DNA from: Neisseria zalophi
GTDB taxonomy: Bacteria > Pseudomonadota > Gammaproteobacteria > Burkholderiales > Neisseriaceae
Length of the DNA: 64,000 bases
Direction: 5' to 3'
Assembly: GCF_008807015.1 (NCBI RefSeq)
Contig: NZ_CP031700.1
Coordinates: forward strand, 992,001-1,056,000
Positions 18,777 to 27,763 of this stretch are shown in pieces (position 1 is the stretch's first letter; each line of letters starts with the position of its first letter). The translations under genes were made by a program, and so were the position numbers. The notes under the pieces were generated by a model, which did no database searches, was not told where the DNA came from, and saw only the letters and a list, made by a program, of their open reading frames with translations.

Positions 18777-19711
18777 AACCATTGGCAATCGGCGCAACCA
18801 TGAAAAAAATGGGGCCGTTATTGGGGTTGATTGTTTTATCGGCCGTTTTAAGTGTGGCGACCCCCAACTTTTTAACATCCAGTAATTTATTCAGCGTGTT
18901 GCGGCAGGTAACTTATAGCGGATTGCTGGCGTTCGGCATGACTTTTGTGATTTTAATCGGCGGCATTGATTTATCGGTGGGCGCGATTTTGGCTTTGGTG
19001 GGGATTATTACCGCCAGCCTGATTCAGAGCGGCATGGATCCTATCTTGGCTTCGTTTGCCGGCGTATTGCTCGGTGCGCTTTGCGGTGCGGCAAACGGTT
19101 TATTGGTGTCTATCGGCCGTATCGCCCCGTTTATCGCCACGTTGGCAACCATGATTCTGTTTCGCGGCATGGCGCAGGAATATTCGCAATCCCGACCGAT
19201 TACCATTAATGTAGACGGCTTTTTTAACGAAATAGGTTCGGGCTATTTGTTTGGCACGGTGCCGACACCGGTGGTGTTGATGTTGGTGGTTTATGCGGTA
19301 TTATGGTTTGTATTAAGAAAAACCCGCTTCGGCCGCTACGTTTATGCTTTGGGCGGCAGCGAAGAGGTGGCGCGGATTTCCGGTTTGAAAGTGAAAAGCC
19401 TGAAATTATGGGTCTATACCTTATCCGGCCTGCTTTCCGGTATGGCGGCTTTGGTGGTGACCAGCCGTCTTTCTTCGGCCAGCCCCAATGCGGGGGTAAT
19501 GTATGAATTGGATGCGATTGCCGCCGTTGTGTTGGGCGGCACAAGCCTTTCCGGCGGGCGCGGCTGGTTGTTCGGCACTTTGGTCGGCGTGGTGTTGCTC
19601 GGTGTATTGGGCAACGGCCTGAACCTGCTTAATGTGTCGGCCAATTATCAATTGATTATCAAGGGTGCGGTGATTCTGTTTGCCGTGCTGTTAGACCGCA
19701 AAAATACTTAA
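18773..19711 (+). CDS. rbsC: Ribose ABC transporter, permease
   Basis: Inner-membrane permease of 312 residues with 8-10 hydrophobic segments. Family words include FGMTFVILIGGIDLSVGAIL (about 50), GRIAPFIATLATMILFRGMA (about 118) and AVVLGGTSLSGGRGWLFGTL (about 245). A GGAGG ribosome site precedes the ATG, which overlaps the rbsA stop by four bases. Partner of rbsA and rbsB. Confidence 0.95.
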   Translation: MKPLAIGATMKKMGPLLGLIVLSAVLSVATPNFLTSSNLFSVLRQVTYSGLLAFGMTFVILIGGIDLSVGAILALVGIITASLIQSGMDPILASFAGVLLGALCGAANGLLVSIGRIAPFIATLATMILFRGMAQEYSQSRPITINVDGFFNEIGSGYLFGTVPTPVVLMLVVYAVLWFVLRKTRFGRYVYALGGSEEVARISGLKVKSLKLWVYTLSGLLSGMAALVVTSRLSSASPNAGVMYELDAIAAVVLGGTSLSGGRGWLFGTLVGVVLLGVLGNGLNLLNVSANYQLIIKGAVILFAVLLDRKNT

Positions 19712-19743
19712 GTTTTAACCCAACCGTTTCTATGGAGAACATA

Positions 19744-20661
19744 ATGAAATTTTTACGTAAAGCTTCCGGTTTGCTGATTGCCGGTCTTATCTTGTCTGCC
19801 TGCGGCCAGCAACAGGCAGAAAACCAAACGCCGGCAGCTGCCAACGGCGATACCGTAGGGTTGGCGATTTCCACGCAAAACAATCCGTTTTTTGTCACCT
19901 TAAAAGACGGTGCGCAGGCAGAGGCTGATAAGTTGGGTTTGAAACTGGTTGTGGTGGATGCCAATGACGATTCCGGCAAGCAGGCCGCCGGTGTAGACGA
20001 TTTATTACAACAAAATATCAAAGTGTTGCTGATTAATCCGACCGATTCCGAAGCGGTTGCGGCATCGGTGAAACGTGCCAATGAGGCGGGTGTGCCGGTG
20101 ATTTCTATCGACCGTTCCGTACAAGGTGCGGAAGTGGTTTCCCATGTGGCTTCGGATAACGTAGCCGGCGGTAAAATGGCGGCCGAATTTATCGTATCGA
20201 AACTGCCTTCCGGCGGTGAGATGGTTGAATTGGAAGGGATTCCCGGTTCTTCGGCCGCACGTGAACGCGGCGAAGGTTTCCATCAGGTGATGGATGCGCA
20301 GCAAAACATTAAAATCGTTGCCAAGCAGCCGGCCGATTTCGACCGTACCAAAGGCCTGACGGTAATGGAAAATATTTTGCAAAGCCATCCGAATGTCAAA
20401 GCCGTTTTTGCCCATAATGATGAGATGGCATTGGGTGCAGTAAAAGCATTGGAAGCGGCGCAGAAAAACGATGTGATTGTGGTCGGCTTTGATGCGACGG
20501 ACGATGCCCAAGCGGCAGTGAAAGCGGGCAAAATGGCGGCGACAATTGCTCAAAAACCGGCTGAAATCGGCCAAATCGGTGTGGATACCGCGCAAAAAGT
20601 GATTGCCGGTGAAACCGTTGAATCTTCTATTCCGGTTGAATTGGAATTGATACAGCAATAA
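19744..20661 (+). CDS. rbsB: Ribose-binding protein, predicted lipoprotein
   Basis: Substrate-binding protein of 305 residues. The signal MKFLRKASGLLIAGLILSAC ends in a lipobox (LSAC), so it should be anchored by lipid rather than free in the periplasm as in E. coli. The periplasmic-binding fold shows VGLAISTQNNPFFVTLKDGA at the start of the mature part, VISIDRSV (about 120) and KAVFAHNDEMALGAVKALEA (about 220). GGAG lies 7 bases before ATG 19744; an in-frame ATG at 19732 overlaps that site. No ribokinase or RbsR gene follows. Confidence 0.93.
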   Translation: MKFLRKASGLLIAGLILSACGQQQAENQTPAAANGDTVGLAISTQNNPFFVTLKDGAQAEADKLGLKLVVVDANDDSGKQAAGVDDLLQQNIKVLLINPTDSEAVAASVKRANEAGVPVISIDRSVQGAEVVSHVASDNVAGGKMAAEFIVSKLPSGGEMVELEGIPGSSAARERGEGFHQVMDAQQNIKIVAKQPADFDRTKGLTVMENILQSHPNVKAVFAHNDEMALGAVKALEAAQKNDVIVVGFDATDDAQAAVKAGKMAATIAQKPAEIGQIGVDTAQKVIAGETVESSIPVELELIQQ

Positions 20662-20832
20662 TTTTGCTAATGGCGGGCTGTCGGATAGATGGCCGCCCTT
20701 ATAAAAACCATGTTCGGGCTGTTTGGCTTGAGCGCGGTTTTTTTGCAGGTGTTGCGTGCATCAAGCCAATGTTTTTGATATGGGCTATAATTCCGCTTTC
20801 TATTGAATTATTCCTTTAGGCCGTCTGAAACC

Positions 20833-21438
20833 ATGTCTAAAAATCCGGATGCGTTTACCCGTTTGATTAATGCTTTGAAAATTCTGCCCAATGTCGGGCC
20901 GAAGTCGGCACAGCGTATGGCTTACCAGCTTTTGCAGCATAATCGGGACGGCGCGCAGGAATTATCCGAAGCGTTACAACACGCCTTAAAACAAGTGCAC
21001 CATTGCGCCCGCTGCAATACCTTTTGCGAAGGCACTTTATGCGATATTTGCGCCGACAGCAGCCGTGATCCGCGCCGCCTGATGATTGTGCACATGCCGG
21101 CCGATGTGTCGGGTATGGAAGCGGCCAATTGCCACGACGGCTTGTATTTTGTGTTGATGGGGCAGGTGAATCCGGTGCAGGGCATGGATTTGAGCCATAT
21201 TGCCTTGGATAAACTGGTGGCGCGTTTGCAAGACAGCGAAGTGGAAGAAATCATTATTGCCACCAATTTTACCGCCGAAGGCGATGCTACGGCTTATGTG
21301 TTGGCCGAATTATTTAAAAATCTGCCTTATAAAGTCAGCCGTTTGGCGCGCGGCATTCCGTTGGGCGGCGAATTGGAATATGTGGATGCCGGCACATTGG
21401 CGCAAGCGGTATATGAACGGCGCATGTTAAAAGAATAA
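20833..21438 (+). CDS. recR: Recombination protein RecR
   Basis: Works with RecF/RecO in recombinational gap repair. The 201 residues show the helix-hairpin-helix LPNVGPKSAQRMAYQLL (about 17-33), the C4 zinc finger CARCNTFCEGTLCDIC (about 57-72) and a Toprim domain (RRLMIVHMPADVSGMEAA; VEEIIIATNFTAEGDATAYVLA). The end SRLARGIPLGGELEYVDAGTL is diagnostic. A DUS lies where the ribosome site should be (20819-20830); ATG 20833 was chosen by homology. Confidence 0.97.
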   Translation: MSKNPDAFTRLINALKILPNVGPKSAQRMAYQLLQHNRDGAQELSEALQHALKQVHHCARCNTFCEGTLCDICADSSRDPRRLMIVHMPADVSGMEAANCHDGLYFVLMGQVNPVQGMDLSHIALDKLVARLQDSEVEEIIIATNFTAEGDATAYVLAELFKNLPYKVSRLARGIPLGGELEYVDAGTLAQAVYERRMLKE

Positions 21439-21556
21439 AAACAGCATCTTGGCCGATTAAAATGGCTATGACAATATCAATCCGCTTGCCTTAAAAAATG
21501 CGCGTTTGTTTACAGGCACTTTTCAGTTTGTGCTAAATAACGTATCTTATAAACTA

Positions 21557-21570
21557 TAGCGATATCGCTA
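21557..21570. promoter_or_regulatory. 14-base perfect palindrome upstream of the acetyltransferase gene
   Basis: TAGCGATATCGCTA is perfectly self-complementary and sits about 70 bases before the ATG at 21638, next to a possible -10 (TATAAA at 21548). The position suits an operator. The binding factor is unknown. Confidence 0.35.
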
Positions 21571-21637
21571 AATATCTGCTTGCCGTTTTTTTCAGACGGC
21601 CTCCCATATTCCAAAACCCTACCGAAGACTATGCACT

Positions 21638-22120
21638 ATGAGCCTGATTACCGTACTCCGCCCGGCTGTACCGCAAGATTGCGAGCATATTTATAATGCC
21701 CATCGATATTCGGTGCAATATACCTGTACCCGCAGCTATAACCAACAGATATTGGAAGCATGGAGCAAACTGCTTAATCCGTCGGGCTATCTTGATACCA
21801 TGACAGACCCCGGTAAGGCTTTATGGGTGGCGGAATATCGCGGTCATATTCAGGGCTTTTTCCAGTTGGATTTGAAAGACGGCCAGTTAGATGCGCTTTA
21901 TGTACACCCTTTTGTACACAATCACGGCTTAGGTACGGCATTGCTGCAACGGGCGGAAGAATTGGCACTGAACGCAGGGCTGAGTTTGGTAAAACTTTAT
22001 GCCTCGCTCAATTCGGTAACATTTTACCAACTCAACGGCTATGAATCGCTCGGCAGTGCCGAATTACCCTTAAACCGTGATGTGACGGTGGAATGCGAAT
22101 TAATGAGGAAATACCTTTGA
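21638..22120 (+). CDS. GNAT-family N-acetyltransferase
   Basis: Product of 160 residues. The acetyl-CoA binding region reads LYVHPFVHNHGLGTALLQRAEELA (from about 88) and the fold ends with the usual strand VTFYQLNGYESLG (about 128). The target (amine, protein or antibiotic) cannot be told from the sequence. It stands alone between recR and a bidirectional terminator; a DUS lies near 21592. Confidence 0.85.
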   Translation: MSLITVLRPAVPQDCEHIYNAHRYSVQYTCTRSYNQQILEAWSKLLNPSGYLDTMTDPGKALWVAEYRGHIQGFFQLDLKDGQLDALYVHPFVHNHGLGTALLQRAEELALNAGLSLVKLYASLNSVTFYQLNGYESLGSAELPLNRDVTVECELMRKYL

Positions 22121-22155
22121 TAGGATATAAATTTTTTAATCTCTAAGCGATTAAT

Positions 22156-22189
22156 AAAACAAGGGCGGATATATATCCGCCCTTGTTTT
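22156..22189. terminator. Bidirectional terminator between convergent genes
   Basis: A 34-base perfect palindrome built around GGGCGGATATATATCCGCCC, with AAAAC before and GTTTT after, lies between the acetyltransferase (plus) and the pilus operon (minus). It can act in both directions and is not DUS-based. Confidence 0.85.
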
Positions 22190-22230
22190 GTTCGGGTGAT
22201 GAAATATTCAGACGGCCATTTGTAAAACGG

Positions 22231-23313
22231 TTAATAATCCACCTTAACCGTGACCGTATCGCGATAATCACCGGCACGGTAGTCGGTAGAAGGAACGGTA
22301 GCATAAATCTTATGTTCGGTTGCCGAGCCGTGGCCATTACCGCTAATGGTATTGCTAGAAGCACCAAGTGCAATATTCCCCCAAATCTTACCGTTCATGC
22401 CGCTGCCTGAACGGAGTTGGTAGGGGACTTTATCGGGATTGCCGGCGCGGGTTGATGCCATTTCACCGCTGCCATTTGTATTTTTATTAGACGGTTCCAA
22501 TTTAACGTTGTAGGGCACACCTTGGGTACAGGTAACATTAACCGCAGTCTGCCCTTGAAGATTGGTAGCAGAAGAATTAACCGTGCCGAAAGCAATATCT
22601 TGCGGCTTGTTGATAATGCAGTTTTTTTCTACTTCTGCTAAGACGTTGAAAGTAAAGCGGATAGGTTGTAGGTTGGTAGTGCAGTCTTTGGGTGTATCGC
22701 TATTGGTTGTCTCGTATACCAACGCGGTAGAACCTTCGGAAAACAAATTATTATATATGCCAGGGTGCACTTTTGATAAAGGCTCAGTTAATTTAGCATA
22801 TACGGTAACTTCAGTTTCTTTGGTTTGATATCTTGGTACGGAGACAATTGTATTGATTGTATTTTTGATAGCATAGTTGGGCGAACCCCAAATATTGTTG
22901 TAATTAGGATCGGTATATAGGTTGAAAGCTAAGCGGTTATTGTTAGTATTACACGAACCGTTTTCGCACAGGAAACGCGGATTAATTTGTGATTTTTGTT
23001 GTACGGCACTGCCACTGTCAATCGCCAAACAAACGTTGGCTTTAGTTGTGCCAAATTCAAACCAGCTATCGCTGGTACAACTAACTGTTATAGTGCTTGA
23101 AATTACTGCTGATTGATTGGGGTCTATAACATTCACTTTACCAAAATTGATATCGGACATTGAAGCTTTGCATGCTAGAGCCCATGTTTCTTGTGCTGAG
23201 AATAAGCTTAATGCACATGCTAAAGACATAATGATATGACGTTGCGAAAAAGTTTTACGCAAATGTTGGCGTATTTTTTGTTTGTTCATTTGTTGCTTTA
23301 TTGTCTGATACAT
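22231..23313 (-). CDS. Csu-type pilus tip/minor subunit with two SCPU domains
   Basis: Secreted subunit of 360 residues, last gene of the archaic chaperone-usher operon; in the Acinetobacter model the last subunit (CsuE) is the tip adhesin. A long N-region and signal end near ETWALA (about 47). Two spore-coat-U (SCPU) domains follow, the first from CKASMSDINFGKVNV, the second from KNCIINKPQDIAFGTVNSS. The C-terminal beta strand DYRDTVTVKVDY is the expected donor-strand/chaperone-binding end. AGGTGA stands 10 bases before this ATG; an in-frame ATG at 23289 is an alternative. It overlaps the usher end by 16 bases. Confidence 0.85.
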   Translation of the reverse strand: MYQTIKQQMNKQKIRQHLRKTFSQRHIIMSLACALSLFSAQETWALACKASMSDINFGKVNVIDPNQSAVISSTITVSCTSDSWFEFGTTKANVCLAIDSGSAVQQKSQINPRFLCENGSCNTNNNRLAFNLYTDPNYNNIWGSPNYAIKNTINTIVSVPRYQTKETEVTVYAKLTEPLSKVHPGIYNNLFSEGSTALVYETTNSDTPKDCTTNLQPIRFTFNVLAEVEKNCIINKPQDIAFGTVNSSATNLQGQTAVNVTCTQGVPYNVKLEPSNKNTNGSGEMASTRAGNPDKVPYQLRSGSGMNGKIWGNIALGASSNTISGNGHGSATEHKIYATVPSTDYRAGDYRDTVTVKVDY

Positions 23314-25904
23314 AAGATTTCACCTAAATCGGGCAGGCTGCCGAGATGGCTTTTTGCCTGATAGTCAATATTAAAACGGCATATTCCACCTTCTTCCGGC
23401 AGCGATACTTCGAAAGTATTGTTGCCGGATATCAAATGTTCGATGAAGGTTTGGCCGTCGAAACCTACCACGGCAACAGGGGTGCCGTCCGTATGAAAAA
23501 CGGTGCTGTTGGCGGGCAACACACTGCCGTTTTCATCTTTTAAAATCATAGATGCGGCCTGCATCCGGTTGAGCTTGAAGTCTACCGCCATACCGGAACG
23601 TTCCGACGGAACCGCTTCGATACGGGCGCGTTCGGTTTGGATATCTTGCGGTAAATCGGTAATGTCGATACTCAGCATATTTTTTTGGTAGGCCGATAAA
23701 CTAGGCACCAGCAATAAACCGTTGCGGTTGGTTTTGCCGATATAGTTATTTGAAAGCGATACCGGTATATTCGCCATGCCTGCCGTGCTGACAACGGCAA
23801 AACTGTCGTAAATGTTGCGGGTGGGGAACAGTCCGCCCCGCATCCAGACCAAGCCGCCGCGCCAACCGGCATCCCAGTGGGTGGATTGAGGTGTATGGTA
23901 AAGGCCGGCACGGGCATCGCCGTATTGGGTTTCATGGCGGATAAAACCATTCAGACGGCCTCTATTGCTGCCATTGGTATTATTTTGTTGTTCCCAACCG
24001 ATATTCCATGAAGTACTGCCGACCCCGCTGCCTGATTTATTTAAAGCCACGCGGTAGCTGTTGCCGTGATCGCTCTCTTTGCGTGCGTTGATGGAAGCTG
24101 AGTAACCTTTATCGAAGCTCAGTGAAATACCGCCGTAAACACTGTGATGGTTTCTGTTTTCACCGGAATATTTGGAAGCGCTCATAAAAATACTGGCACG
24201 GCGGCCGATATTGCGGCTCCAACTGAATGTGCCGGTTTTATCGATTTGATCGTGGTCGGATTTGAGGCGCAGATAGGAAAGATTAAACGATCCTAAAGAT
24301 TCATTGTGCCAGCCGACGGATACGGAAGCGGTGTGTCTTTTCAGCGGTTTGGGGCGGTATTCCGAGGGGGCGAGCAATGCGTTGAATCCGGTAAAAGCAT
24401 CGTCGGTGCTGCTCCAGCCGGAACCAAACGTCCAATTGCCGTATTGGGTGCTGAAGAAAATACTGCTTTGTTTGCCTTTGTGTTGCTTGAAAAAGCTTTG
24501 TGCATGGCTGAGATTCAGTTGCCCTAATGAGCCCAATACCGTGTTGGCTTCGAGCCCGAAACGGCGGTAGCCGCCACCGCCTTCGGCATGAAGTTGGGTA
24601 GTAACAAAATTAGTGAGGCCGTAGCGTAATGTGCCGCTGCCGACAAGTTGTTTATCATAATCAAAAGACTTCAGGCCATAGTTTTTGCGCAGATAGCCGG
24701 CTTCTAGCGACCATTCGTTCAAACCTTTGGCCAACATGCCGCTGCCGCCGTATAAGGGCATATCCACCACAACGGTGCGCCCCAGTATATCGGTAGCGAC
24801 AACTTGGGCGTTTCCCCGGCCGCTGATAGAGGGCGGCAGGGTAATTTCATATTCTCCGGCAGCTACATCTTGTCTGTATTGTCTGACACCGTTTAAATAT
24901 AAATCGACCGTGCCGGGCAGTGTGCTTTCTCCGACATAAGCGCGTAACGGCGTTGTATTGCGCCAAGGTTGTGTTCTGTAGGAGTGTTCCAGTTTGAAAC
25001 CGCCGATACGGGCGCTGCCGGAAATGCCTGTTTGGCCGGTGGTTAGGTCGCCCGCAGTCATAATCAAACCCCGTTCCGGCCACACGCTACGCCAAAAAGT
25101 ATCCAAACGGACATTACGGTTTTGGGTGTTGGTGCGTTCCGCTGAAAAGCGGGTACGGCTCCAGATTTGTTGATGGCTTAAATAGCCGGCAGGTGTGGTA
25201 AAACGTGCTTCGGCCAATATACCTTGAGTTGTGCCGCCGTTGCTGTTGCGGGTGATATTGGCATCATAATTAAGAATGCCGGCAAAGCCGGGCTTGGCAA
25301 TATCATAAGCCCGTTCTGGTTTTTGGCCGATAACGGTGGTGGGCAGGTTTAGCCAGTCAAGCGGTGCGGTTAGGGCAAGGGTTTGTTGGGCGGCATTATA
25401 TTTAACATCCAACCCTGTAAGCGTATTTAATTCTGCCCATGTTTCTATATCATGGGATTGGGTATCGGATGCGGCCGTGTTGCTTTTCGGTATGGTTTGG
25501 GTGGGTTCGGATGCGGCAGATGTTGCTGCCTCTTCAGTTTGGCCTTGGGTTTCAGACGGTGCTGCCGATAGAACAGGCTCGTTTGCTGTGGTGGTTTCGG
25601 TATTGCTGTTTAGGCTTTTTTTACGCGTAACTGCTTGTTGTAAAACAGTTTCAGGAATGTTTATGCCTAATGCGTATAATGTGTCGGTTTGTACAAAAAT
25701 CCGTCCGTTATCCGACATAAAAGGAAACAGGCCGTCTGAAACACGACCGTTTACCGATACTTGTGGATAGACGGGTAGCCACTCTTCAGAGTATGCAGCT
25801 GTTTGCGGCAGATTTTGTTGTGTGGCGAATGCCGATGTACAGAAACACAACAAAATGCCGTAAACAGTTTGCTTTAAAGGAAAGGCAGCATTAAGGGGCT
25901 GCAA
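23298..25904 (-). CDS. Archaic chaperone-usher pathway usher (CsuD-like)
   Basis: Outer-membrane pore that assembles and exports pilin subunits, 868 residues. A signal peptide (about 1-27, ending SAFA) is followed by the usher N-domain (EEWLPVYPQVSVNGRVSDG). Between about residues 85 and 160 an unusual Thr/Ser/Glu/Ala-rich low-complexity stretch interrupts it. The barrel region has AYVGESTLPGTVDLYLNGVR and the plug start YEITLPPSISGRGNAQV. The C-terminal part has FDGQTFIEHLISGNNTFEVSL. It overlaps the chaperone stop by 14 bases. Confidence 0.93.
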   Translation of the reverse strand: MQPLNAAFPLKQTVYGILLCFCTSAFATQQNLPQTAAYSEEWLPVYPQVSVNGRVSDGLFPFMSDNGRIFVQTDTLYALGINIPETVLQQAVTRKKSLNSNTETTTANEPVLSAAPSETQGQTEEAATSAASEPTQTIPKSNTAASDTQSHDIETWAELNTLTGLDVKYNAAQQTLALTAPLDWLNLPTTVIGQKPERAYDIAKPGFAGILNYDANITRNSNGGTTQGILAEARFTTPAGYLSHQQIWSRTRFSAERTNTQNRNVRLDTFWRSVWPERGLIMTAGDLTTGQTGISGSARIGGFKLEHSYRTQPWRNTTPLRAYVGESTLPGTVDLYLNGVRQYRQDVAAGEYEITLPPSISGRGNAQVVATDILGRTVVVDMPLYGGSGMLAKGLNEWSLEAGYLRKNYGLKSFDYDKQLVGSGTLRYGLTNFVTTQLHAEGGGGYRRFGLEANTVLGSLGQLNLSHAQSFFKQHKGKQSSIFFSTQYGNWTFGSGWSSTDDAFTGFNALLAPSEYRPKPLKRHTASVSVGWHNESLGSFNLSYLRLKSDHDQIDKTGTFSWSRNIGRRASIFMSASKYSGENRNHHSVYGGISLSFDKGYSASINARKESDHGNSYRVALNKSGSGVGSTSWNIGWEQQNNTNGSNRGRLNGFIRHETQYGDARAGLYHTPQSTHWDAGWRGGLVWMRGGLFPTRNIYDSFAVVSTAGMANIPVSLSNNYIGKTNRNGLLLVPSLSAYQKNMLSIDITDLPQDIQTERARIEAVPSERSGMAVDFKLNRMQAASMILKDENGSVLPANSTVFHTDGTPVAVVGFDGQTFIEHLISGNNTFEVSLPEEGGICRFNIDYQAKSHLGSLPDLGEILCIRQ

Positions 25905-26616
25905 ACCGAACCTCCGGTCGGGTAGGGCGGCCGTTAACGGTAACGGATAATTGACCTTGGCGCAGAGCGGCGGGTGATATATCTAAGGTGTATTGTCCGG
26001 TTTTACCCGGCAATATATAGCCTGCCAGCCCGGCAACCAGATTTTTATCGGTATTGTCGGCCGCACGGTTGAAAACAATATGGCTGAGTTGGGCATGGGC
26101 GGCACCGATATTTTTGGCTTTCAGAATAACTTTGCCGCCGGATGCCTCAGCCTCCCATTGAAGCTGTGTGTTTGGGTCTTCAGATTGGTTTAAAAACAAT
26201 GGTACGGAATAACGCAATACAAACTGCAAACCTTTTTGAGGCTGTTTATCCGGTGCGGGCAGCTCATCAACTACCAAACGGTAGGCTTCTTCTGCCGCTT
26301 TCGCCGGTTGTGCACGGATAACCCTGAATTGCTGTACGCCGCCTGCGGCCAACTTCACCATAGGCGGACTGGCAATCACATCACGGGTAGGCGTGAGCAC
26401 GTCTTGACCGTTTTCGTCTTGAGTCCAACGGTAAACACGCACTTGCGCGGTTAAAGGTGCACTGTCCGTATTGGTTAGGGTGAAAATACCCGCCCGCTGT
26501 TTGGCGGGCAGGGAAAGCCCGGTCGGGCTGATTTGCAGCCCGGCGGCATGGCTACCGAATGCGAAAGCACTTAGCGCGATGCCGGTGAGAACGGGTTTGA
26601 GTTTAGACCATTGCAT
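25891..26616 (-). CDS. Periplasmic pilus chaperone (CsuC-like)
   Basis: PapD-type chaperone of 241 residues that caps subunits before the usher. A signal peptide ends near GSHA (about 24). The first Ig domain has the subunit-binding motif near TLTNTDSAPLTAQVRVYRWT and the strand VIASPPMVKLAAGGVQQFRVIR. The second domain follows from VPLFLNQ. Family assignment follows the archaic pathway context: pilin upstream, usher downstream. Confidence 0.92.
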   Translation of the reverse strand: MQWSKLKPVLTGIALSAFAFGSHAAGLQISPTGLSLPAKQRAGIFTLTNTDSAPLTAQVRVYRWTQDENGQDVLTPTRDVIASPPMVKLAAGGVQQFRVIRAQPAKAAEEAYRLVVDELPAPDKQPQKGLQFVLRYSVPLFLNQSEDPNTQLQWEAEASGGKVILKAKNIGAAHAQLSHIVFNRAADNTDKNLVAGLAGYILPGKTGQYTLDISPAALRQGQLSVTVNGRPTRPEVRFAAP

Positions 26617-26643
26617 ATTTTTGCTTGTATTAAGTATTTTTTA

Positions 26644-27225
26644 TTAATATTTAACCGTTACGGTTACTTTATCCGCATAACGGCCGACAGGTTTGTCAAA
26701 CTGATCGCCTGCTACACGACCATAAACGATATGATTAACCGCTGTTTTGAAACCTTGTCCTTGAGCGGATAACATATTGGTAGGTTGATTCCCCCAAGCC
26801 TGATTTCTTTCGGTATTTTGAAATAATTTATAGGCGATTTTTTCAGAGTTTGTCGTAGGCGTTATTGAAACCATTTTCCCGCCTCCTGATGTGTCATCTT
26901 CAGTTTCAGGGGTCAGTGCGATGTTATATGGCAAACCTTGGCTACATTTAACTTGAATTGCTGAAGTGCTGTTGCCTTTACTTTGTTTGTCTACATTGTT
27001 TGTGTGATTAGATGGATATTCTCCAAAATCAATGTCTGCGCCTGCCGACGGTGCGGTTGCTTCTTGAGTTGGTTTACTGCCTGTGCTTGTGACAACTTCA
27101 CAAACCGGAGTGATTCGAATCGTGACATAGAAATCTGCTGTTTTTTCTTCAGCCGCAACATTACCAGAAGCCAGTAAAGCAGCCATTGTAGAAGTGAGTA
27201 CAAAAATGTTTTTTACCGTTTTCAT
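26644..27225 (-). CDS. Csu-type major pilin (SCPU domain)
   Basis: First gene of the minus-strand pilus operon, 193 residues. Signal peptide to about residue 25 (NVAAEE). One SCPU domain: ITPVCEVV, then IDFGEYPSN, IQVKCSQGLPYNIALTPET and the end strand VGRYADKVTVTVKY. AAAGGAC precedes the ATG. A polar, low-complexity insert (TGSKPTQEATAPSAGAD) between the first Cys and the DFG motif is unusual. Position and length suit the shaft subunit CsuA/B. Confidence 0.87.
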   Translation of the reverse strand: MKTVKNIFVLTSTMAALLASGNVAAEEKTADFYVTIRITPVCEVVTSTGSKPTQEATAPSAGADIDFGEYPSNHTNNVDKQSKGNSTSAIQVKCSQGLPYNIALTPETEDDTSGGGKMVSITPTTNSEKIAYKLFQNTERNQAWGNQPTNMLSAQGQGFKTAVNHIVYGRVAGDQFDKPVGRYADKVTVTVKY

Positions 27226-27763
27226 GTGTTAAGTCCTTTTATGGTGCTTTTGATATCTTTGGGATATAAAAGCTTGTTTTATTAATATAAACAAAAAAGA
27301 AAATAATCTTGAAGCCGTCTGAAACCGATATTCCCCAATAGTGCGGATTCAGTATATTTATTAAGCATATAAACTTAGAAATAATAACTATCAAGATATT
27401 GTTATTATCTTATTGTTTGCATTAAAAAGCAATTCTTAACCAAAATTAAATATGTAAAGATATTTGTAAGCAAAAAAAAGATATTTCGAGGATTTGAAAT
27501 TTTATTTTTATAAGTATTTCTTATTGAAATTTTTTTTATAGAAATTATTTTTTGTAACATTAAATATTAATGGCAGCATAGATTTTATAATGTCTAAAAA
27601 AACAACATTAGGCCGTCTGAAAATTTCAGACGGCCTGATAAGTAATCGGTTTTGGAATATGCGGATGAATTGTGTTTGGCAATAAAAATCCGCTGTAAAT
27701 CCCCCGCCGCATAGACACTTTGCGGTACAATCCCTCTTTTATTTTTCTATCTGTAAAGCCAAA
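27226..27763. promoter_or_regulatory. AT-rich 538-base divergent control region of pilus operon and proS
   Basis: No ORF is convincing. From 27240 to 27600 the sequence is strongly AT-rich, with A8 (27472-27479) and T8 (27530-27537) tracts. A DUS lies near 27313 and a DUS hairpin at 27610-27636. The AT-rich part lies on the pilus side and may bind nucleoid proteins; no promoter could be fixed with certainty. Confidence 0.4.
27610..27636. terminator. DUS hairpin upstream of proS
   Basis: AGGCCGTCTGAA with its inverse and a 3-base centre. It separates the AT-rich pilus control region from the proS promoter region. It is not downstream of a gene on either strand, so a terminator function is uncertain. 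Confidence 0.5.

Noticed and set aside
20833..20839. Upstream start of recR at 20803
   Set aside because: It would translate a DUS and add residues missing in the family; ATG 20833 matches the usual RecR N-terminus.
27472..27537. A8 and T8 tracts upstream of the pilin as phase-variation switches
   Set aside because: They lie 250-310 bases from the pilin start, not between -10 and -35 or in coding sequence, and the whole region is AT-rich, so such runs are expected.
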